This document shows, piece by piece, positions 1-9,037 of a stretch of 64,000 nucleotides of DNA. The notes under the pieces were generated by a model. It made no database searches and was not told the origin of the DNA. It saw nothing but the letters and a program-made list of their open reading frames with translations. A program made the translations under genes and the position numbers. Source of the DNA: Olleya marilimosa CAM030 (lineage in GTDB: Bacteria; Bacteroidota; Bacteroidia; Flavobacteriales; Flavobacteriaceae). Numbering within the stretch: the first letter of the stretch is position 1; each line of letters opens with the position of its first letter. The DNA lies in contig NZ_JADR01000007.1 of NCBI RefSeq assembly GCF_000518485.1, positions 222,069 through 286,068 of the forward strand, in the 5' to 3' direction.

Positions 1-2564
1 CTTGCTACAATATCAAGCATCAATAAGCGGTTTTTTGTTATGGCATTGTCAGTAATTGTAATATCAACATAGTCTTCTATTAAGTCACTGTCTTTTGCTT
101 TTACAATACCGTTATCTAATACAGATTGTTTGTCTACAGGCACTCTAATATTTTCTACAGGGAAATAGTTAGAGTTTAGAAATTGTTGTGGATATTGTGT
201 ATAATCTTCACCCTCTTGTTGTAAGGCGTGTTTTAATTTTGTTTTAGGGTCGTCGCTGGTTATAAAATTCATAAACGTAGCAATATCCAAAGTATCCTTA
301 GATCTTAGACGTTTCATTAAGTACTCTCTTGTACCATGTTTATACTTGTCGTGTGTTAAGCTGGAAGGTATTGGATCACTCTTGTAGGCTTTACGCTTCA
401 TTTGATCTATATACCAATCTGTTTGAAATAAACTAGTGTTAACCACGCGTACGTCTGTACGATAGTTTTCAATTTCTTGTGCATACCATAAAGCAAAGGT
501 GTCATTATCTCCAATAGAGAATAAAATACCGTTTTCTCCACAAGAATCAAGGTATTTTTTAGCCATAGCTAAAGCAGTGTATTTACCTGATCTATCATGG
601 TCATCCCAGTTTTGTGTTGCCATAATTACTGGTACTAATAATAAACAAACTAAAGTGACTGTTGGAGCTAATACTTTATTTGTAACATACTTTTTAAGTA
701 AATCAAAAATAGCATACACACCAAGTCCAATCCAAAGCGCAAATACATAAAACGAACCAACCACAGAATAATCACGTTCTCTAGGCTCAAATGGTCTTAC
801 GTTTGTATATACTTGTATTGCTAATCCTGTAAATAAGAAAAATACCAAGGTAACCCAAAATAATTTTTTGTCTTTATTGAATAAGAAAAATAAGCCTATT
901 AATCCTAAAATTAATGGGAAGAAAAAATACGTGTTACGACCTTTGTTGTCTGCAACATCACTTGGAAGATTGTCTTGAGATTGCCCTAAATGCCACTCGT
1001 CAATAAACTTAATTCCGCTAATCCAATTACCATGTTGGTCGTATCGACCTTGTAAATCGTCTTGCTTACCTGCAAAATTCCACATAAAGTAACGCCAATA
1101 CATATAACCAAGTTGGTATTCAAAAAGGTAAGAGATGTTACTAGCTAGTGATGGCTTTTCAATATTTATAAACTGTCCAAATTGTTTTAAAAAGTTGTGA
1201 TAATCTTCATAATCAATGACACCTTTAGCGACATCACTTTTAAAGTCAATCATAGATTGTACTAATTGATCTTCACCTTGGTATTCTGGTTTTAAACTAA
1301 ATTCTAAAAAGCCAGTAAACAGCATGTAGTTTTCAGCATTTTCTCCACTCCACATTCTTGGCAAAATGGCAGCTTGTTTAGAATTGTAGTTTTGTTTAGC
1401 GCGCTTATAGTCGTTAACAATTATATATTTGCCTGTAGCTTCATCCTTTTCGTATTTAGGTTTATCATCTACATATGGTTCGTTCTCATCTAAACCTGTA
1501 TACTGATCTGTAAATAAAGGTCCGTAAAATAAATGTGTTTCTGGATATTGCTCTAGGTTATAATACGCTAAAAGTTCTCTAGCACTTGAAGGATTGTTTT
1601 CATTAATAACAACATTGGCATTTGCTCTAATTGGTAACATTAACCAAGTAGATGATCCTATTAATACAAATAGCAAACATATAATACCTGTATTAATATG
1701 ATACAGTTTTTTTGCTCTGGTGTATTTAAGTCCGTAGTAAAATGCTGCAATCAATAAAACGCCTGCTATAATTGAACCAGAATTAAAAGGCAGTCCTATT
1801 TGATTAACAAAAAATAGCTCCAATGCACTAAAGTATCTTAATACGTTTGGAAACATTAATTTAAATACAAACAATAATACAGCAACCGATACAACATTGG
1901 CTATTATAAAATTTTTGACTGTTATGTTTTGGTAGTTTTTGAAAAAATAGATTAACCCAATCGCAGGAATGGTTAATAATCCCATAAAGTGAATTCCAAA
2001 AGATAGTCCTACAACAAAGGCTATAAGAATTAACCAACGGTTTCCTCTTGGTTTGTGCATGTCTTTTTCCCAGCGTAAGCCTAGATAAAACATGACAGTC
2101 ATAATTAATGTTGCCATAGCATAAACTTCGGTTTCAACAGCATTAAACCAAAACGAATCTGTAAACGCAAAAGCTAAACTTCCAACAAAAGCACTTCCTA
2201 AAATGGCTATTTTTTGTCCTTTTGCTAAATTTTCTGGTTGTCCAATTATTTTTTTTAATAATAAAACAATGGTCCAAAACATAAATAATATTGCGAAAGC
2301 ACTAGATACAGCACTCATCATATTCATTAAAAAACCTATCTGTGAAGGGTCTAGTGCAAACACTGAAAACACAGCACCAAACATCTGAAACAGTGGAGCT
2401 CCTGGTGGGTGTCCAACCTGTAATTTTGAAGAGGTTAAAATATATTCTCCAGCATCCCAATAACTTACAGTAGGTTCAACAGTAAGTGTGTAAGTGATAA
2501 GAGCAATTAAAAAAGCGAACCAACTAAGTATTAAGTTCCATTTTTTAAAGTTAAAAGTCATCAT
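1..2564 (-). CDS. DUF2723 / glycosyltransferase family 117 membrane protein, partial (3' end outside window)
   Basis: The reading frame is open from an ATG at 2564 to the window edge, giving about 854 residues without a stop; the C-terminus lies outside. The N-terminus is a string of hydrophobic segments. An early extracytoplasmic loop carries WDAGEY and then GHPPG, the acidic signature of the DUF2723 family, which belongs with GT-C type protein O-mannosyltransferase-like enzymes (TMEM260 relatives). A soluble region follows, then further membrane segments, then a soluble tail that begins near SCGENGILFSIGDNDTF. By family knowledge it probably moves a sugar from a lipid carrier to exported proteins or glycans; donor and acceptor cannot be told from sequence. 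A second ATG at 2561 is an equally possible start. Family call is firm, function is inferred. Confidence 0.85.
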   Translation of the reverse strand, partial: MMTFNFKKWNLILSWFAFLIALITYTLTVEPTVSYWDAGEYILTSSKLQVGHPPGAPLFQMFGAVFSVFALDPSQIGFLMNMMSAVSSAFAILFMFWTIVLLLKKIIGQPENLAKGQKIAILGSAFVGSLAFAFTDSFWFNAVETEVYAMATLIMTVMFYLGLRWEKDMHKPRGNRWLILIAFVVGLSFGIHFMGLLTIPAIGLIYFFKNYQNITVKNFIIANVVSVAVLLFVFKLMFPNVLRYFSALELFFVNQIGLPFNSGSIIAGVLLIAAFYYGLKYTRAKKLYHINTGIICLLFVLIGSSTWLMLPIRANANVVINENNPSSARELLAYYNLEQYPETHLFYGPLFTDQYTGLDENEPYVDDKPKYEKDEATGKYIIVNDYKRAKQNYNSKQAAILPRMWSGENAENYMLFTGFLEFSLKPEYQGEDQLVQSMIDFKSDVAKGVIDYEDYHNFLKQFGQFINIEKPSLASNISYLFEYQLGYMYWRYFMWNFAGKQDDLQGRYDQHGNWISGIKFIDEWHLGQSQDNLPSDVADNKGRNTYFFFPLILGLIGLFFLFNKDKKLFWVTLVFFLFTGLAIQVYTNVRPFEPRERDYSVVGSFYVFALWIGLGVYAIFDLLKKYVTNKVLAPTVTLVCLLLVPVIMATQNWDDHDRSGKYTALAMAKKYLDSCGENGILFSIGDNDTFALWYAQEIENYRTDVRVVNTSLFQTDWYIDQMKRKAYKSDPIPSSLTHDKYKHGTREYLMKRLRSKDTLDIATFMNFITSDDPKTKLKHALQQEGEDYTQYPQQFLNSNYFPVENIRVPVDKQSVLDNGIVKAKDSDLIEDYVDITITDNAITKNRLLMLDIVA

Positions 2565-2667
2565 AAATTAAAGGTTTATTATGTGTTGCGAATTTAGTAA
2601 TTATTATCAAACAGACACGGTTTTTAAGTTAACGTTAAGTTTTAATTTAAATTTTTTTTAAAAAATG

Positions 2668-2698
2668 TTTGCGTGAATAAATAATTGTATTAAATTTG
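2668..2698 (+). promoter_or_regulatory. Promoter of the tRNA-Gln gene
   Basis: A TTTG at 2668-2671 is followed after 19 bp by TAAATTTG at 2691-2698. This matches the Bacteroidota -33 (TTTG) and -7 (TAnnTTTG) elements with canonical spacing. Transcription should begin a few bases before the tRNA at 2716. It is one of the two best-formed promoters in the window. Confidence 0.75.
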
Positions 2699-2715
2699 CA
2701 TCCTCATTACGAGAT

Positions 2716-2788
2716 TGGCCTATGGTGTAACTGGTAACACGTTGGTTTTTGGTACCAAAGAGTCTAGGTTCGAAACCTAGTGGGCCAA
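2716..2788 (+). tRNA. tRNA-Gln (anticodon TTG)
   Basis: The sequence folds as a complete cloverleaf. Acceptor strands TGGCCTA (2716-2722) and TGGGCCA (2781-2787) pair with one G-U, and the discriminator is A2788. The D stem is GTGT/ACAC, the anticodon stem TTGGT/ACCAA, and the T stem CTAGG/CCTAG closes the usual TTCGAAA loop. The seven-base anticodon loop at 2747-2753 places TTG at 2749-2751, which reads CAA as glutamine. The 3' CCA is not encoded. A strong promoter lies upstream and a terminator immediately downstream, so it is a single-gene transcription unit. Confidence 0.96.
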
Positions 2789-2791
2789 CAA

Positions 2792-2822
2792 AAAAAAGCT
2801 TCCTTTTTAGGAAGCTTTTTTA
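2792..2822. terminator. Rho-independent terminator, probably bidirectional
   Basis: An inverted repeat with arms AAAAAAGCTTCC and GGAAGCTTTTTT encloses a six-base loop. The flanking A and T runs let it act for the tRNA on the plus strand and for the convergent stress-protein gene on the minus strand. Confidence 0.88.
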
Positions 2823-2841
2823 TTTTTATTACATTTTAACT

Positions 2842-3669
2842 TTAGATTTTAAAAGTAATTACTGGTCTTTTTGCATGGTTTACTAAATCTTCGCTAATAC
2901 TGCCATTTAAAAAGTGGGCAATACCTTGTCGTCCATGTGTGCTTATGCCTATTAAATCAGCATCTATTATTCTAGAAAAATTCAATATGCCTTTTTCAAT
3001 TGTTTCGTCATTATATATGTTTATCGTGTAATTGTCAAAAGTTGAGTTAGCTATAAAGTCTCTCATTCTAACTTTTGAGGCTGCTGTTGTTGTAAAATTA
3101 CTTGGTGTGTTAACGTTAAGTAGGTGGATTTTTGCCTCAAAAAGATTAGCTAGTTTTACAGCTTGTACATAAGTTTCTTTGTTGTCATTTTTAAAATCTG
3201 AAGCAAAAACAAATTCTTTTATATCAAAATTGTCATGTTCGTTTTTGATAACTAGAACAGGTGTGTTGGAAGTTCTAACAACTTTTTCTGTGGTAGATCC
3301 AATAAACAGTTCTTTAAGTCCTTCTGCACCATGAGATCCCATAACAATTAAATCGACATCATGATTTTTACAGGTTTCAAGAATGCCTTTAGAGATTTCG
3401 TTAAAATCTACTGCTTCATGAACCGTTATGCCTTTTAGATAGTCTTTATCAAGTATTTTTTCAAATTCTTTATGGGCTAATTTCATAAAAAAAACAGCTT
3501 CTGGTAAATCAGCTGGTGTGCCACCACCTGTGCTTAGTTGATTTAATGGAAGCTCTAGCATGTGCAATAATATTAATTCGCAATTATGTTTTTTTGCTAA
3601 TTGAGCAGCAACTTTAACTGCATTTTCTGCTTCGGTTGAGAAGTCAGTTGGGACTAGTAGTTTTTTCAT
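2842..3669 (-). CDS. Universal stress protein, tandem UspA domains
   Basis: This 275-residue protein contains two consecutive UspA folds, about residues 1-142 and 150-275, each starting with a hydrophobic beta strand (LLVPTDFS in the first). The first domain has a full ATP-binding glycine signature of the form G-2x-G-9x-G-S near VMGSHG and FIGST. The second keeps THG and NGS but has Ser in place of the first Gly, so its nucleotide binding may differ. Tandem Usp proteins are cytoplasmic stress-response factors whose precise partner is usually unknown. It stands alone, convergent with the tRNA gene and sharing its terminator. The start at 3669 gives a normal N-terminus. Confidence 0.92.
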   Translation of the reverse strand: MKKLLVPTDFSTEAENAVKVAAQLAKKHNCELILLHMLELPLNQLSTGGGTPADLPEAVFFMKLAHKEFEKILDKDYLKGITVHEAVDFNEISKGILETCKNHDVDLIVMGSHGAEGLKELFIGSTTEKVVRTSNTPVLVIKNEHDNFDIKEFVFASDFKNDNKETYVQAVKLANLFEAKIHLLNVNTPSNFTTTAASKVRMRDFIANSTFDNYTINIYNDETIEKGILNFSRIIDADLIGISTHGRQGIAHFLNGSISEDLVNHAKRPVITFKI

Positions 3670-3760
3670 AATGTTGATTTAGATGGTTAATAAAGAACTT
3701 ATTATAAAGTTAGTAATAAAAAATGACTTTTAAAAAGTTATGAAAATCAATAAAATTATG

Positions 3761-3768
3761 TATCTTTG
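3761..3768 (+). promoter_or_regulatory. -7 element upstream of rimP-nusA-infB
   Basis: TATCTTTG matches TAnnTTTG. It would start transcription near 3774, about 58 bp before rimP. No clear TTTG is found at -33. The element overlaps the TTG at 3766 that would otherwise extend the rimP reading frame, so that TTG cannot be the translation start. Confidence 0.6.
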
Positions 3769-3795
3769 CAGCGTTGCAAGAGAAAAACTGAAATT

Positions 3796-3822
3796 GAGGG
3801 GACTAAAAGTCCCCTCTTTTTA
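3796..3822 (+). terminator. Terminator-like hairpin in the rimP leader (possible attenuator)
   Basis: A perfect 9-bp stem (GAGGGGACT with AGTCCCCTC) closes an AAA loop and is followed directly by TTTTTA. It lies after the predicted transcription start and only about 9 bp before the rimP ATG. The form is that of an intrinsic terminator, yet no gene ends here, so it may attenuate the operon. Confidence 0.7.
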
Positions 3823-3831
3823 TACTTAAAA

Positions 3832-4293
3832 ATGTTTATAAATACAGTCAAAAGTTTACTAGAGGAAGCCTTAACAGAGCGCAAAGATTTATTTTTAATA
3901 GATTTTAGTGTTAATGGAGAGAATGCTATTAATATTATAATTGATGGTGATCAAGGTGTTAAAGTTGAAGATTGCATGTTTATTAGTCGTGCAATAGAGC
4001 ATAATATTGATAGAGAAGAGCACGATTTTGCGTTAGAAGTAATGTCGTCTGGTGCAGCTGCTCCTTTAACGTTGCCAAGACAGTATCCAAAGCATATTGG
4101 AAGAACTTTAGGTGTTAAGACAACTACTCAAAAAATTGAAGGTGTTTTGACTGAAGCTAATGAAGATGAAATAACTTTAGAGTGGAAAGCTAGAGAGCCA
4201 AAACCAGTTGGTAAAGGTAAAGTTACAGTAAATAAAAAAGAAAATATTGCTTACAAAGATATTGTAGAAGCAAAGGTTATTATAAAATTTTAA
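3832..4293 (+). CDS. rimP: Ribosome maturation factor RimP
   Basis: RimP helps assemble the 30S ribosomal subunit. The 153-residue product has the usual two-domain arrangement: an N-terminal alpha-beta domain containing a central DCMFISRAIEHNID and LEVMSSGAAAPL stretch, and a small C-terminal SH3-like barrel ending VEAKVIIKF. The start at 3832 is chosen because the longer reading frame begins at a TTG that lies inside the promoter and would run through a terminator hairpin. The gene is 13 bp from nusA and heads the conserved rimP-nusA-infB operon. Family identity rests on sequence pattern and context and is strong. Confidence 0.93.
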   Translation: MFINTVKSLLEEALTERKDLFLIDFSVNGENAINIIIDGDQGVKVEDCMFISRAIEHNIDREEHDFALEVMSSGAAAPLTLPRQYPKHIGRTLGVKTTTQKIEGVLTEANEDEITLEWKAREPKPVGKGKVTVNKKENIAYKDIVEAKVIIKF

Positions 4294-4306
4294 TTCAAAT
4301 AGAGTT

Positions 4307-5539
4307 ATGGAAAATATAGCGTTAATTGAATCTTTTTCAGAGTTCAAAGACGATAAATTAATAGATCGTGTCACCTTAATGGCTATTTTAGAAGATGTAT
4401 TTAGAAATGCATTGAAGAAAAAATTTGGAGATGACGATAATTTTGATATTATTATAAACCCAGATAAAGGAGATTTAGAGATTTGGAGAAATCGTGTTGT
4501 AGTTGCAGATGGTGAAGTTGAAGAGCCTAATCAAGAAATCTCGTTAACTGCAGCAAGAAAAATTGAACCTGATTTTGAAGTAGGTGAGGATGTATCTGAA
4601 GAAGTTAAATTAATCGACTTAGGTCGTCGTGCTATTTTAGCATTACGTCAAAACTTGATTTCAAAAATTCATGAACATGATAATACTAACGTGTTTAAGC
4701 AGTTCCAAGAATTAGTTGGAGATTTATATACAGCAGAAGTACACCACATTCGTCACAGAGCTGTAATTTTGTTAGATGATGAAGGTAACGAGATTATTTT
4801 ACCAAAAGATAAACAAATACCTTCTGACTTTTTTAGAAAAGGAGACAACGTAAAAGGTGTTATTGATAGTGTAGAGCTTAAAGGAAATAAGCCAACAATC
4901 ATTATGTCAAGAACATCACCAAAGTTTTTAGAAAAACTTTTTGAATCAGAAATACCAGAAGTGTTTGATGGTTTAATTACAATTAAAAACGTGGTTCGTA
5001 TCCCTGGAGAAAAAGCTAAAGTAGCGGTAGACTCTTACGATGACAGAATTGATCCTGTTGGAGCATGTGTCGGAATGAAAGGGTCTCGTATTCATGGCAT
5101 AGTTCGTGAGTTAGGTAACGAAAATATTGATGTAATTAATTACACTAATAACCTACAACTTTATATTACTAGAGCATTAAGTCCTGCAAGAGTAACATCA
5201 ATCAAGATTGATGAAGAAAACAAACGTGCAGAAGCAATCTTAAAGCCAGAAGAAGTAAGTAAAGCAATTGGTAGAGGAGGTCACAATATTAGATTAGCAG
5301 GTCAATTGACAGGTTATGAAATAGACGTACTAAGAGAAGGTGCTGAAGAAGATGTAGAATTAAGAGAATTCTCTGATGAAATCGAAGAGTGGATCATCAA
5401 AGAATTTAGTAAAGCAGGTCTAGATACAGCTAAGAGTATTTTAGAGCAAGATGTGGCAGATCTAGTCAAAAGAACTGACTTAGAAGAAGAAACAATTTTA
5501 GATGTTATTAGAATTCTTAAGGAAGAGTTCGAAGATTAA
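4307..5539 (+). CDS. nusA: Transcription termination/antitermination factor NusA
   Basis: NusA binds RNA polymerase and nascent RNA and controls pausing, termination and antitermination. The 410-residue protein shows the N-terminal polymerase-binding domain (about 1-125), an S1 domain (about 135-200), and two KH domains with GMKGSRI near residue 260 and GRGGHNIRLA near residue 325. The extra acidic repeats found at the C-terminus of the E. coli protein are absent, as is normal in this phylum. It follows rimP by 13 bp and precedes infB by 41 bp. Confidence 0.96.
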   Translation: MENIALIESFSEFKDDKLIDRVTLMAILEDVFRNALKKKFGDDDNFDIIINPDKGDLEIWRNRVVVADGEVEEPNQEISLTAARKIEPDFEVGEDVSEEVKLIDLGRRAILALRQNLISKIHEHDNTNVFKQFQELVGDLYTAEVHHIRHRAVILLDDEGNEIILPKDKQIPSDFFRKGDNVKGVIDSVELKGNKPTIIMSRTSPKFLEKLFESEIPEVFDGLITIKNVVRIPGEKAKVAVDSYDDRIDPVGACVGMKGSRIHGIVRELGNENIDVINYTNNLQLYITRALSPARVTSIKIDEENKRAEAILKPEEVSKAIGRGGHNIRLAGQLTGYEIDVLREGAEEDVELREFSDEIEEWIIKEFSKAGLDTAKSILEQDVADLVKRTDLEEETILDVIRILKEEFED

Positions 5540-5541
5540 CA

Positions 5542-5549
5542 TATATTTG
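5542..5549 (+). promoter_or_regulatory. Possible internal promoter before infB
   Basis: TATATTTG in the nusA-infB gap matches TAnnTTTG. No -33 partner is obvious, and matches of this length arise by chance in AT-rich DNA. Confidence 0.3.
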
Positions 5550-5580
5550 GAAAAAAAAAGAATAAGGTTAAAGGCAATTT

Positions 5581-8358
5581 ATGGCTGAAACAATTAGATT
5601 AAATAAGGTATTACGTGAGCTTAACATCTCTCTTGATCGCGCTGTAGAATTTTTAGATTCTAAGGGTGTAGAGGTTGAGAAGCGTCCGACTACTAAAATT
5701 TCAGAAGAAACGTACAGTATTCTTTCAAATGAATTTCAAAAAGACGCAAGCAAAAAAATGGCGTCTCAAGAGGTTAATGAAGCGAAGAACAAAGAGAAGG
5801 AAGAGCTACGTATTAAACGCGAAAAGGAGTTAGAAGAAAAGCAAAAAGCAGAAGAAGCTATCAAAGCTGCTAAAGCTGCTCAGCTCAAAAAAGAGGAAGA
5901 AGTTATCAAAGCTTCTAAGGCGCTTTCTGGACCTAAAACTGTTGGAAAAATAGATTTAGATTCAGGTAAAAAAGTAGCTAAAAAGGAAGAGGCAGTTCCT
6001 GAGCCTAAAAAAGAGCCTGTAAAAGTTGAAAAAACTTCAGAAGCTAAAGAAACGCCGAAGGTTGAAACCAAAGTTGAGGCTAAGACTGAATCTAAACCAG
6101 AAGCAAAAGTTGAAGCTAAACCTGTTGTTACACCTAAAAAGGAAGTTGCTAAGCCAAAGGAAGAAGAGAAGCCTCAGGAACCTGTTGAAGAAACTTTGAA
6201 AACTAAGTATACAAAACTTACCGGACCAAAGATTGCAGGAGAAAAAATTGACTTGTCTCAGTTTAACAAGCCTAAAAAGAAAAAAGAAGATCCTAAAAAA
6301 GATGATAACGCTAATAAAAAGAAGCGTCGTCGTATATCTAAACCAGGAGATAACAGAACATCTTCATCACCTGCTAGAGGTGGTAACGACAGATTTAAAG
6401 GTAAAAAACCAGGTGGTCGTAAATCAGGAGGTCCTGTTGTTAAAGCAGAACCTAGTGAGGAAGAAGTACAAAGACAAGTACGTGAGACTTTAGAGAAGTT
6501 ACAGGGTAAATCATCTAAAGGTAAAGGTGCTAAGTATAGAAGAGAGAAAAGAGATCAACATAGAGAGCAATCAGAAATCGATCAGCAAATTGAAGCTGCA
6601 GAAAGTAAGATACTTAAAGTTACAGAGTTTGTTACAGCAAACGAAATAGCTACGATGATGGATGTTCAAGTAACACAAATTATCTCAGCTTGTATGTCTT
6701 TAGGTATGATGGTAACAATGAATCAGCGTTTAGACGCCGAAACTATTGCTATCGTTGCAGAAGAATTTGGATATAAAACTGAATTTGTTACAGCCGATAT
6801 TGATGTTTCAGTAGAAGATGTTGCGGATAAACCAGAAGATTTAAAACCTCGTGCCCCAATTGTTACAGTAATGGGTCACGTTGATCATGGTAAGACATCT
6901 TTATTAGATTACATCCGTAAGGAAAATGTAATTGCTGGAGAGTCTGGAGGTATTACTCAGCATATTGGTGCTTACGGTGTACAATTAGATAACGGTCAAA
7001 AAATAGCATTTTTAGATACACCAGGTCACGAAGCCTTTACAGCGATGCGTGCACGTGGTGCTCAAGTTACAGATATTGCTATTATTGTAGCAGCAGCGGA
7101 TGACGATATTATGCCTCAAACAAAAGAAGCAATATCTCATGCACAAGCAGCAGGTGTTCCTATTGTGTTTGCAATAAACAAGATTGATAAGCCTCATGCT
7201 AATCCAGAAAAAATTAAAGAAGGTTTAGCACAAATGAATTTACTTGTAGAAGATTGGGGTGGAAAAATCCAGTCTCATGATATCTCTGCAAAAGTAGGTA
7301 CAGGTGTTAAAGAATTATTAGAAAAAGTATTACTTGAAGCTGAATTATTAGAGCTTAAAGCTAATCCTAATAAGCCAGCTGTAGGAACAGTAGTGGAAGC
7401 CTTTTTAGATAAAGGTAGAGGATACGTGTCTACAGTATTAGTACAAGCTGGTACATTACGTGTTGGAGATTATGTCTTAGCAGGTAAGAATAGTGGTAAA
7501 GTTAAAGCTATGCAAGATGAGCGTGGTCATGATGTGCAGGAAGCTGGACCATCAACACCAGTATCTGTATTAGGTTTAGATGGTGCACCTCAAGCAGGTG
7601 ATAAGTTTAACGTATTTGCAGATGAGCGTGAAGCTAAGCAAATTGCAACTAAGCGTACACAATTACAACGTGAACAAGATGTAAGAACAACTAAAACATT
7701 AACGTTAGCCGAAATTGGTCGACGTATTGCTTTAGGTACATTTAAAGAGCTTAATATTATCCTTAAAGGAGACGTGGATGGTTCTGTTGAAGCATTAACA
7801 GATTCTTTCCAAAAACTATCTACAGAAGAAATTCAAGTAAATATTCTTCACAAAGGTGTTGGTGCTATTACAGAAAGTGATGTATTATTAGCAACAGCTT
7901 CAGATGCAATTATTATTGGATTTAATGTGCGTCCTGTTGGAAATGCACGTACAATTGCAGACAGAGAAGAAGTTGATATTAGAACATATTCTATCATTTA
8001 TGACGCCATAAACGATCTTAAAGACGCAATGGAAGGTATGTTATCTCCAGAAGTTAAAGAAGAGATTACAGGTACTGCTGAAATTAGAGAAATATTTAAA
8101 GTTTCTAAAGTTGGTACTATTGCAGGTTGTATGGTAATGAATGGTAAGATTTTTAGAAACTCTCAAATACGTTTAATACGTGATGGAGTTGTAACTTATA
8201 CAGGTGTTTTAGAATCGCTTAAACGATTTAAAGATGATGCCAAAGAAGTCTCTAAAGGATATGATTGTGGTATGCAAATTAAGAACTACAACGATATTAA
8301 TGTTGGAGATGTTATTGAAGCTTTCCATGAAGTAGAAGTTAAGAAAAAGCTTAAATAA
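5581..8358 (+). CDS. infB: Translation initiation factor IF-2
   Basis: IF-2 is the GTPase that brings initiator tRNA to the 30S subunit and promotes subunit joining. The 925-residue protein starts with the IF2-N fold (about 1-50), then a long low-complexity linker rich in Lys, Glu and Ala (about 60-310), a second IF2-N-like region near residue 345-400, and the G domain with GHVDHGKTS at about residue 431, DTPGHEAF and NKID. The beta-barrel and C-terminal domains follow. The linker is the part of IF-2 that varies most between species. It is the last gene of the operon and is followed by a strong terminator. Confidence 0.97.
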   Translation: MAETIRLNKVLRELNISLDRAVEFLDSKGVEVEKRPTTKISEETYSILSNEFQKDASKKMASQEVNEAKNKEKEELRIKREKELEEKQKAEEAIKAAKAAQLKKEEEVIKASKALSGPKTVGKIDLDSGKKVAKKEEAVPEPKKEPVKVEKTSEAKETPKVETKVEAKTESKPEAKVEAKPVVTPKKEVAKPKEEEKPQEPVEETLKTKYTKLTGPKIAGEKIDLSQFNKPKKKKEDPKKDDNANKKKRRRISKPGDNRTSSSPARGGNDRFKGKKPGGRKSGGPVVKAEPSEEEVQRQVRETLEKLQGKSSKGKGAKYRREKRDQHREQSEIDQQIEAAESKILKVTEFVTANEIATMMDVQVTQIISACMSLGMMVTMNQRLDAETIAIVAEEFGYKTEFVTADIDVSVEDVADKPEDLKPRAPIVTVMGHVDHGKTSLLDYIRKENVIAGESGGITQHIGAYGVQLDNGQKIAFLDTPGHEAFTAMRARGAQVTDIAIIVAAADDDIMPQTKEAISHAQAAGVPIVFAINKIDKPHANPEKIKEGLAQMNLLVEDWGGKIQSHDISAKVGTGVKELLEKVLLEAELLELKANPNKPAVGTVVEAFLDKGRGYVSTVLVQAGTLRVGDYVLAGKNSGKVKAMQDERGHDVQEAGPSTPVSVLGLDGAPQAGDKFNVFADEREAKQIATKRTQLQREQDVRTTKTLTLAEIGRRIALGTFKELNIILKGDVDGSVEALTDSFQKLSTEEIQVNILHKGVGAITESDVLLATASDAIIIGFNVRPVGNARTIADREEVDIRTYSIIYDAINDLKDAMEGMLSPEVKEEITGTAEIREIFKVSKVGTIAGCMVMNGKIFRNSQIRLIRDGVVTYTGVLESLKRFKDDAKEVSKGYDCGMQIKNYNDINVGDVIEAFHEVEVKKKLK

Positions 8359-8375
8359 ACTTAAGTAAACTATAT

Positions 8376-8408
8376 AAAAAAAGCGATTCATTTGAATCGC
8401 TTTTTTTT
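8376..8408. terminator. Bidirectional terminator between infB and the SPOR gene
   Basis: A near-perfect inverted repeat, AAGCGATTCA and TGAATCGCTT with flanking A and T runs, sits between two convergent genes and can serve both. Confidence 0.9.
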
Positions 8409-8426
8409 GTTTTAAACTAAATTATA

Positions 8427-8825
8427 TTATTCTTTTTCTTTTTTAGGCTTAAAGATAAAGGCATCGGTAAATTTTTTCTGCACGTCTACTAAAGCTCTCT
8501 CTGCTTCTAATCGTGTTCTAAAGCTGCCAACCCATACTTTATAGTTTGGTGTTTCAAATACAAGCTGAGAGCGTATCTTACCATTGCTATTTTCAAATTT
8601 AGATTTAATACTTTCAGCGCTACCTAGATTCCCTGAATATATTTGAATTTTATATCGGTCACTATTTTTATCGTCTTTATTCATATCCTTTTTTATCTCT
8701 AATAATTTAGCGATAGCAGGATCTTCATTTAATATTACCGTTCCACTTTGAGCCATGCTAAATGTAGAAAAACATATTGTAATTAAGGAGGTTAAGCAAA
8801 AGGCTTTTATTTGTATTATTTTCAT
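8427..8825 (-). CDS. Small exported SPOR-domain protein
   Basis: The 132-residue product starts with a signal peptide (about 1-25, ending SMAQ). After a charged spacer, a SPOR domain covers about residues 55-130; it begins YKIQIYSGN and contains the typical VWVGSFRTRLEAERAL motif. SPOR domains bind denuded peptidoglycan glycan strands, commonly at division sites, so a periplasmic wall-binding role is likely. It has no other domain. It is transcribed alone, convergent with infB. Confidence 0.85.
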   Translation of the reverse strand: MKIIQIKAFCLTSLITICFSTFSMAQSGTVILNEDPAIAKLLEIKKDMNKDDKNSDRYKIQIYSGNLGSAESIKSKFENSNGKIRSQLVFETPNYKVWVGSFRTRLEAERALVDVQKKFTDAFIFKPKKEKE

Positions 8826-8843
8826 TTTTAATGGTATTTAATG

Positions 8844-8851
8844 CAAATGTA
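8844..8851 (-). promoter_or_regulatory. -7 element of the SPOR gene
   Basis: On the minus strand the sequence is TACATTTG, an exact TAnnTTTG match 18 bp before the ATG at 8825. No clear -33 element is seen. Confidence 0.5.
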
Positions 8852-8949
8852 AATGTATTAAACTAAAAAGTGCTACAATTTATTATTTAGAATTTATCTA
8901 AATTAGCAATTAAGACTTCTTTAAGATTTTAAAAATCGACTTTAAGTAT

Positions 8950-8957
8950 TACTTTTG
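8950..8957 (+). promoter_or_regulatory. -7 element of the alternative complex III operon
   Basis: TACTTTTG matches TAnnTTTG. It predicts a start near 8964, upstream of both candidate actA start codons (8993 and 9038). The operon it would drive runs with short gaps to coxA. Confidence 0.5.
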
Positions 8958-9037
8958 CGTAACGTTTTTCCAACTGTATTTAATATATAGTTATGAAAAA
9001 ATCATACCAAAGTTTAGAAGTAAATTCAATATATAAT

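Noticed and set aside
499..2388. Two plus-strand ORFs (499-750 and 2203-2388)
   Set aside because: They lie antisense to the DUF2723 membrane protein, which has a long conserved frame; they have no domain and no upstream signals.
3766..3831. N-terminal extension of rimP from a TTG at 3766
   Set aside because: The TTG lies in the -7 element and the extension would cross the leader hairpin; homologues start near the ATG at 3832.
5880..6500. ORFs overlapping the infB linker (both strands)
   Set aside because: Low-complexity Lys/Glu/Ala codons produce open frames by chance; the IF-2 frame is the coding one.
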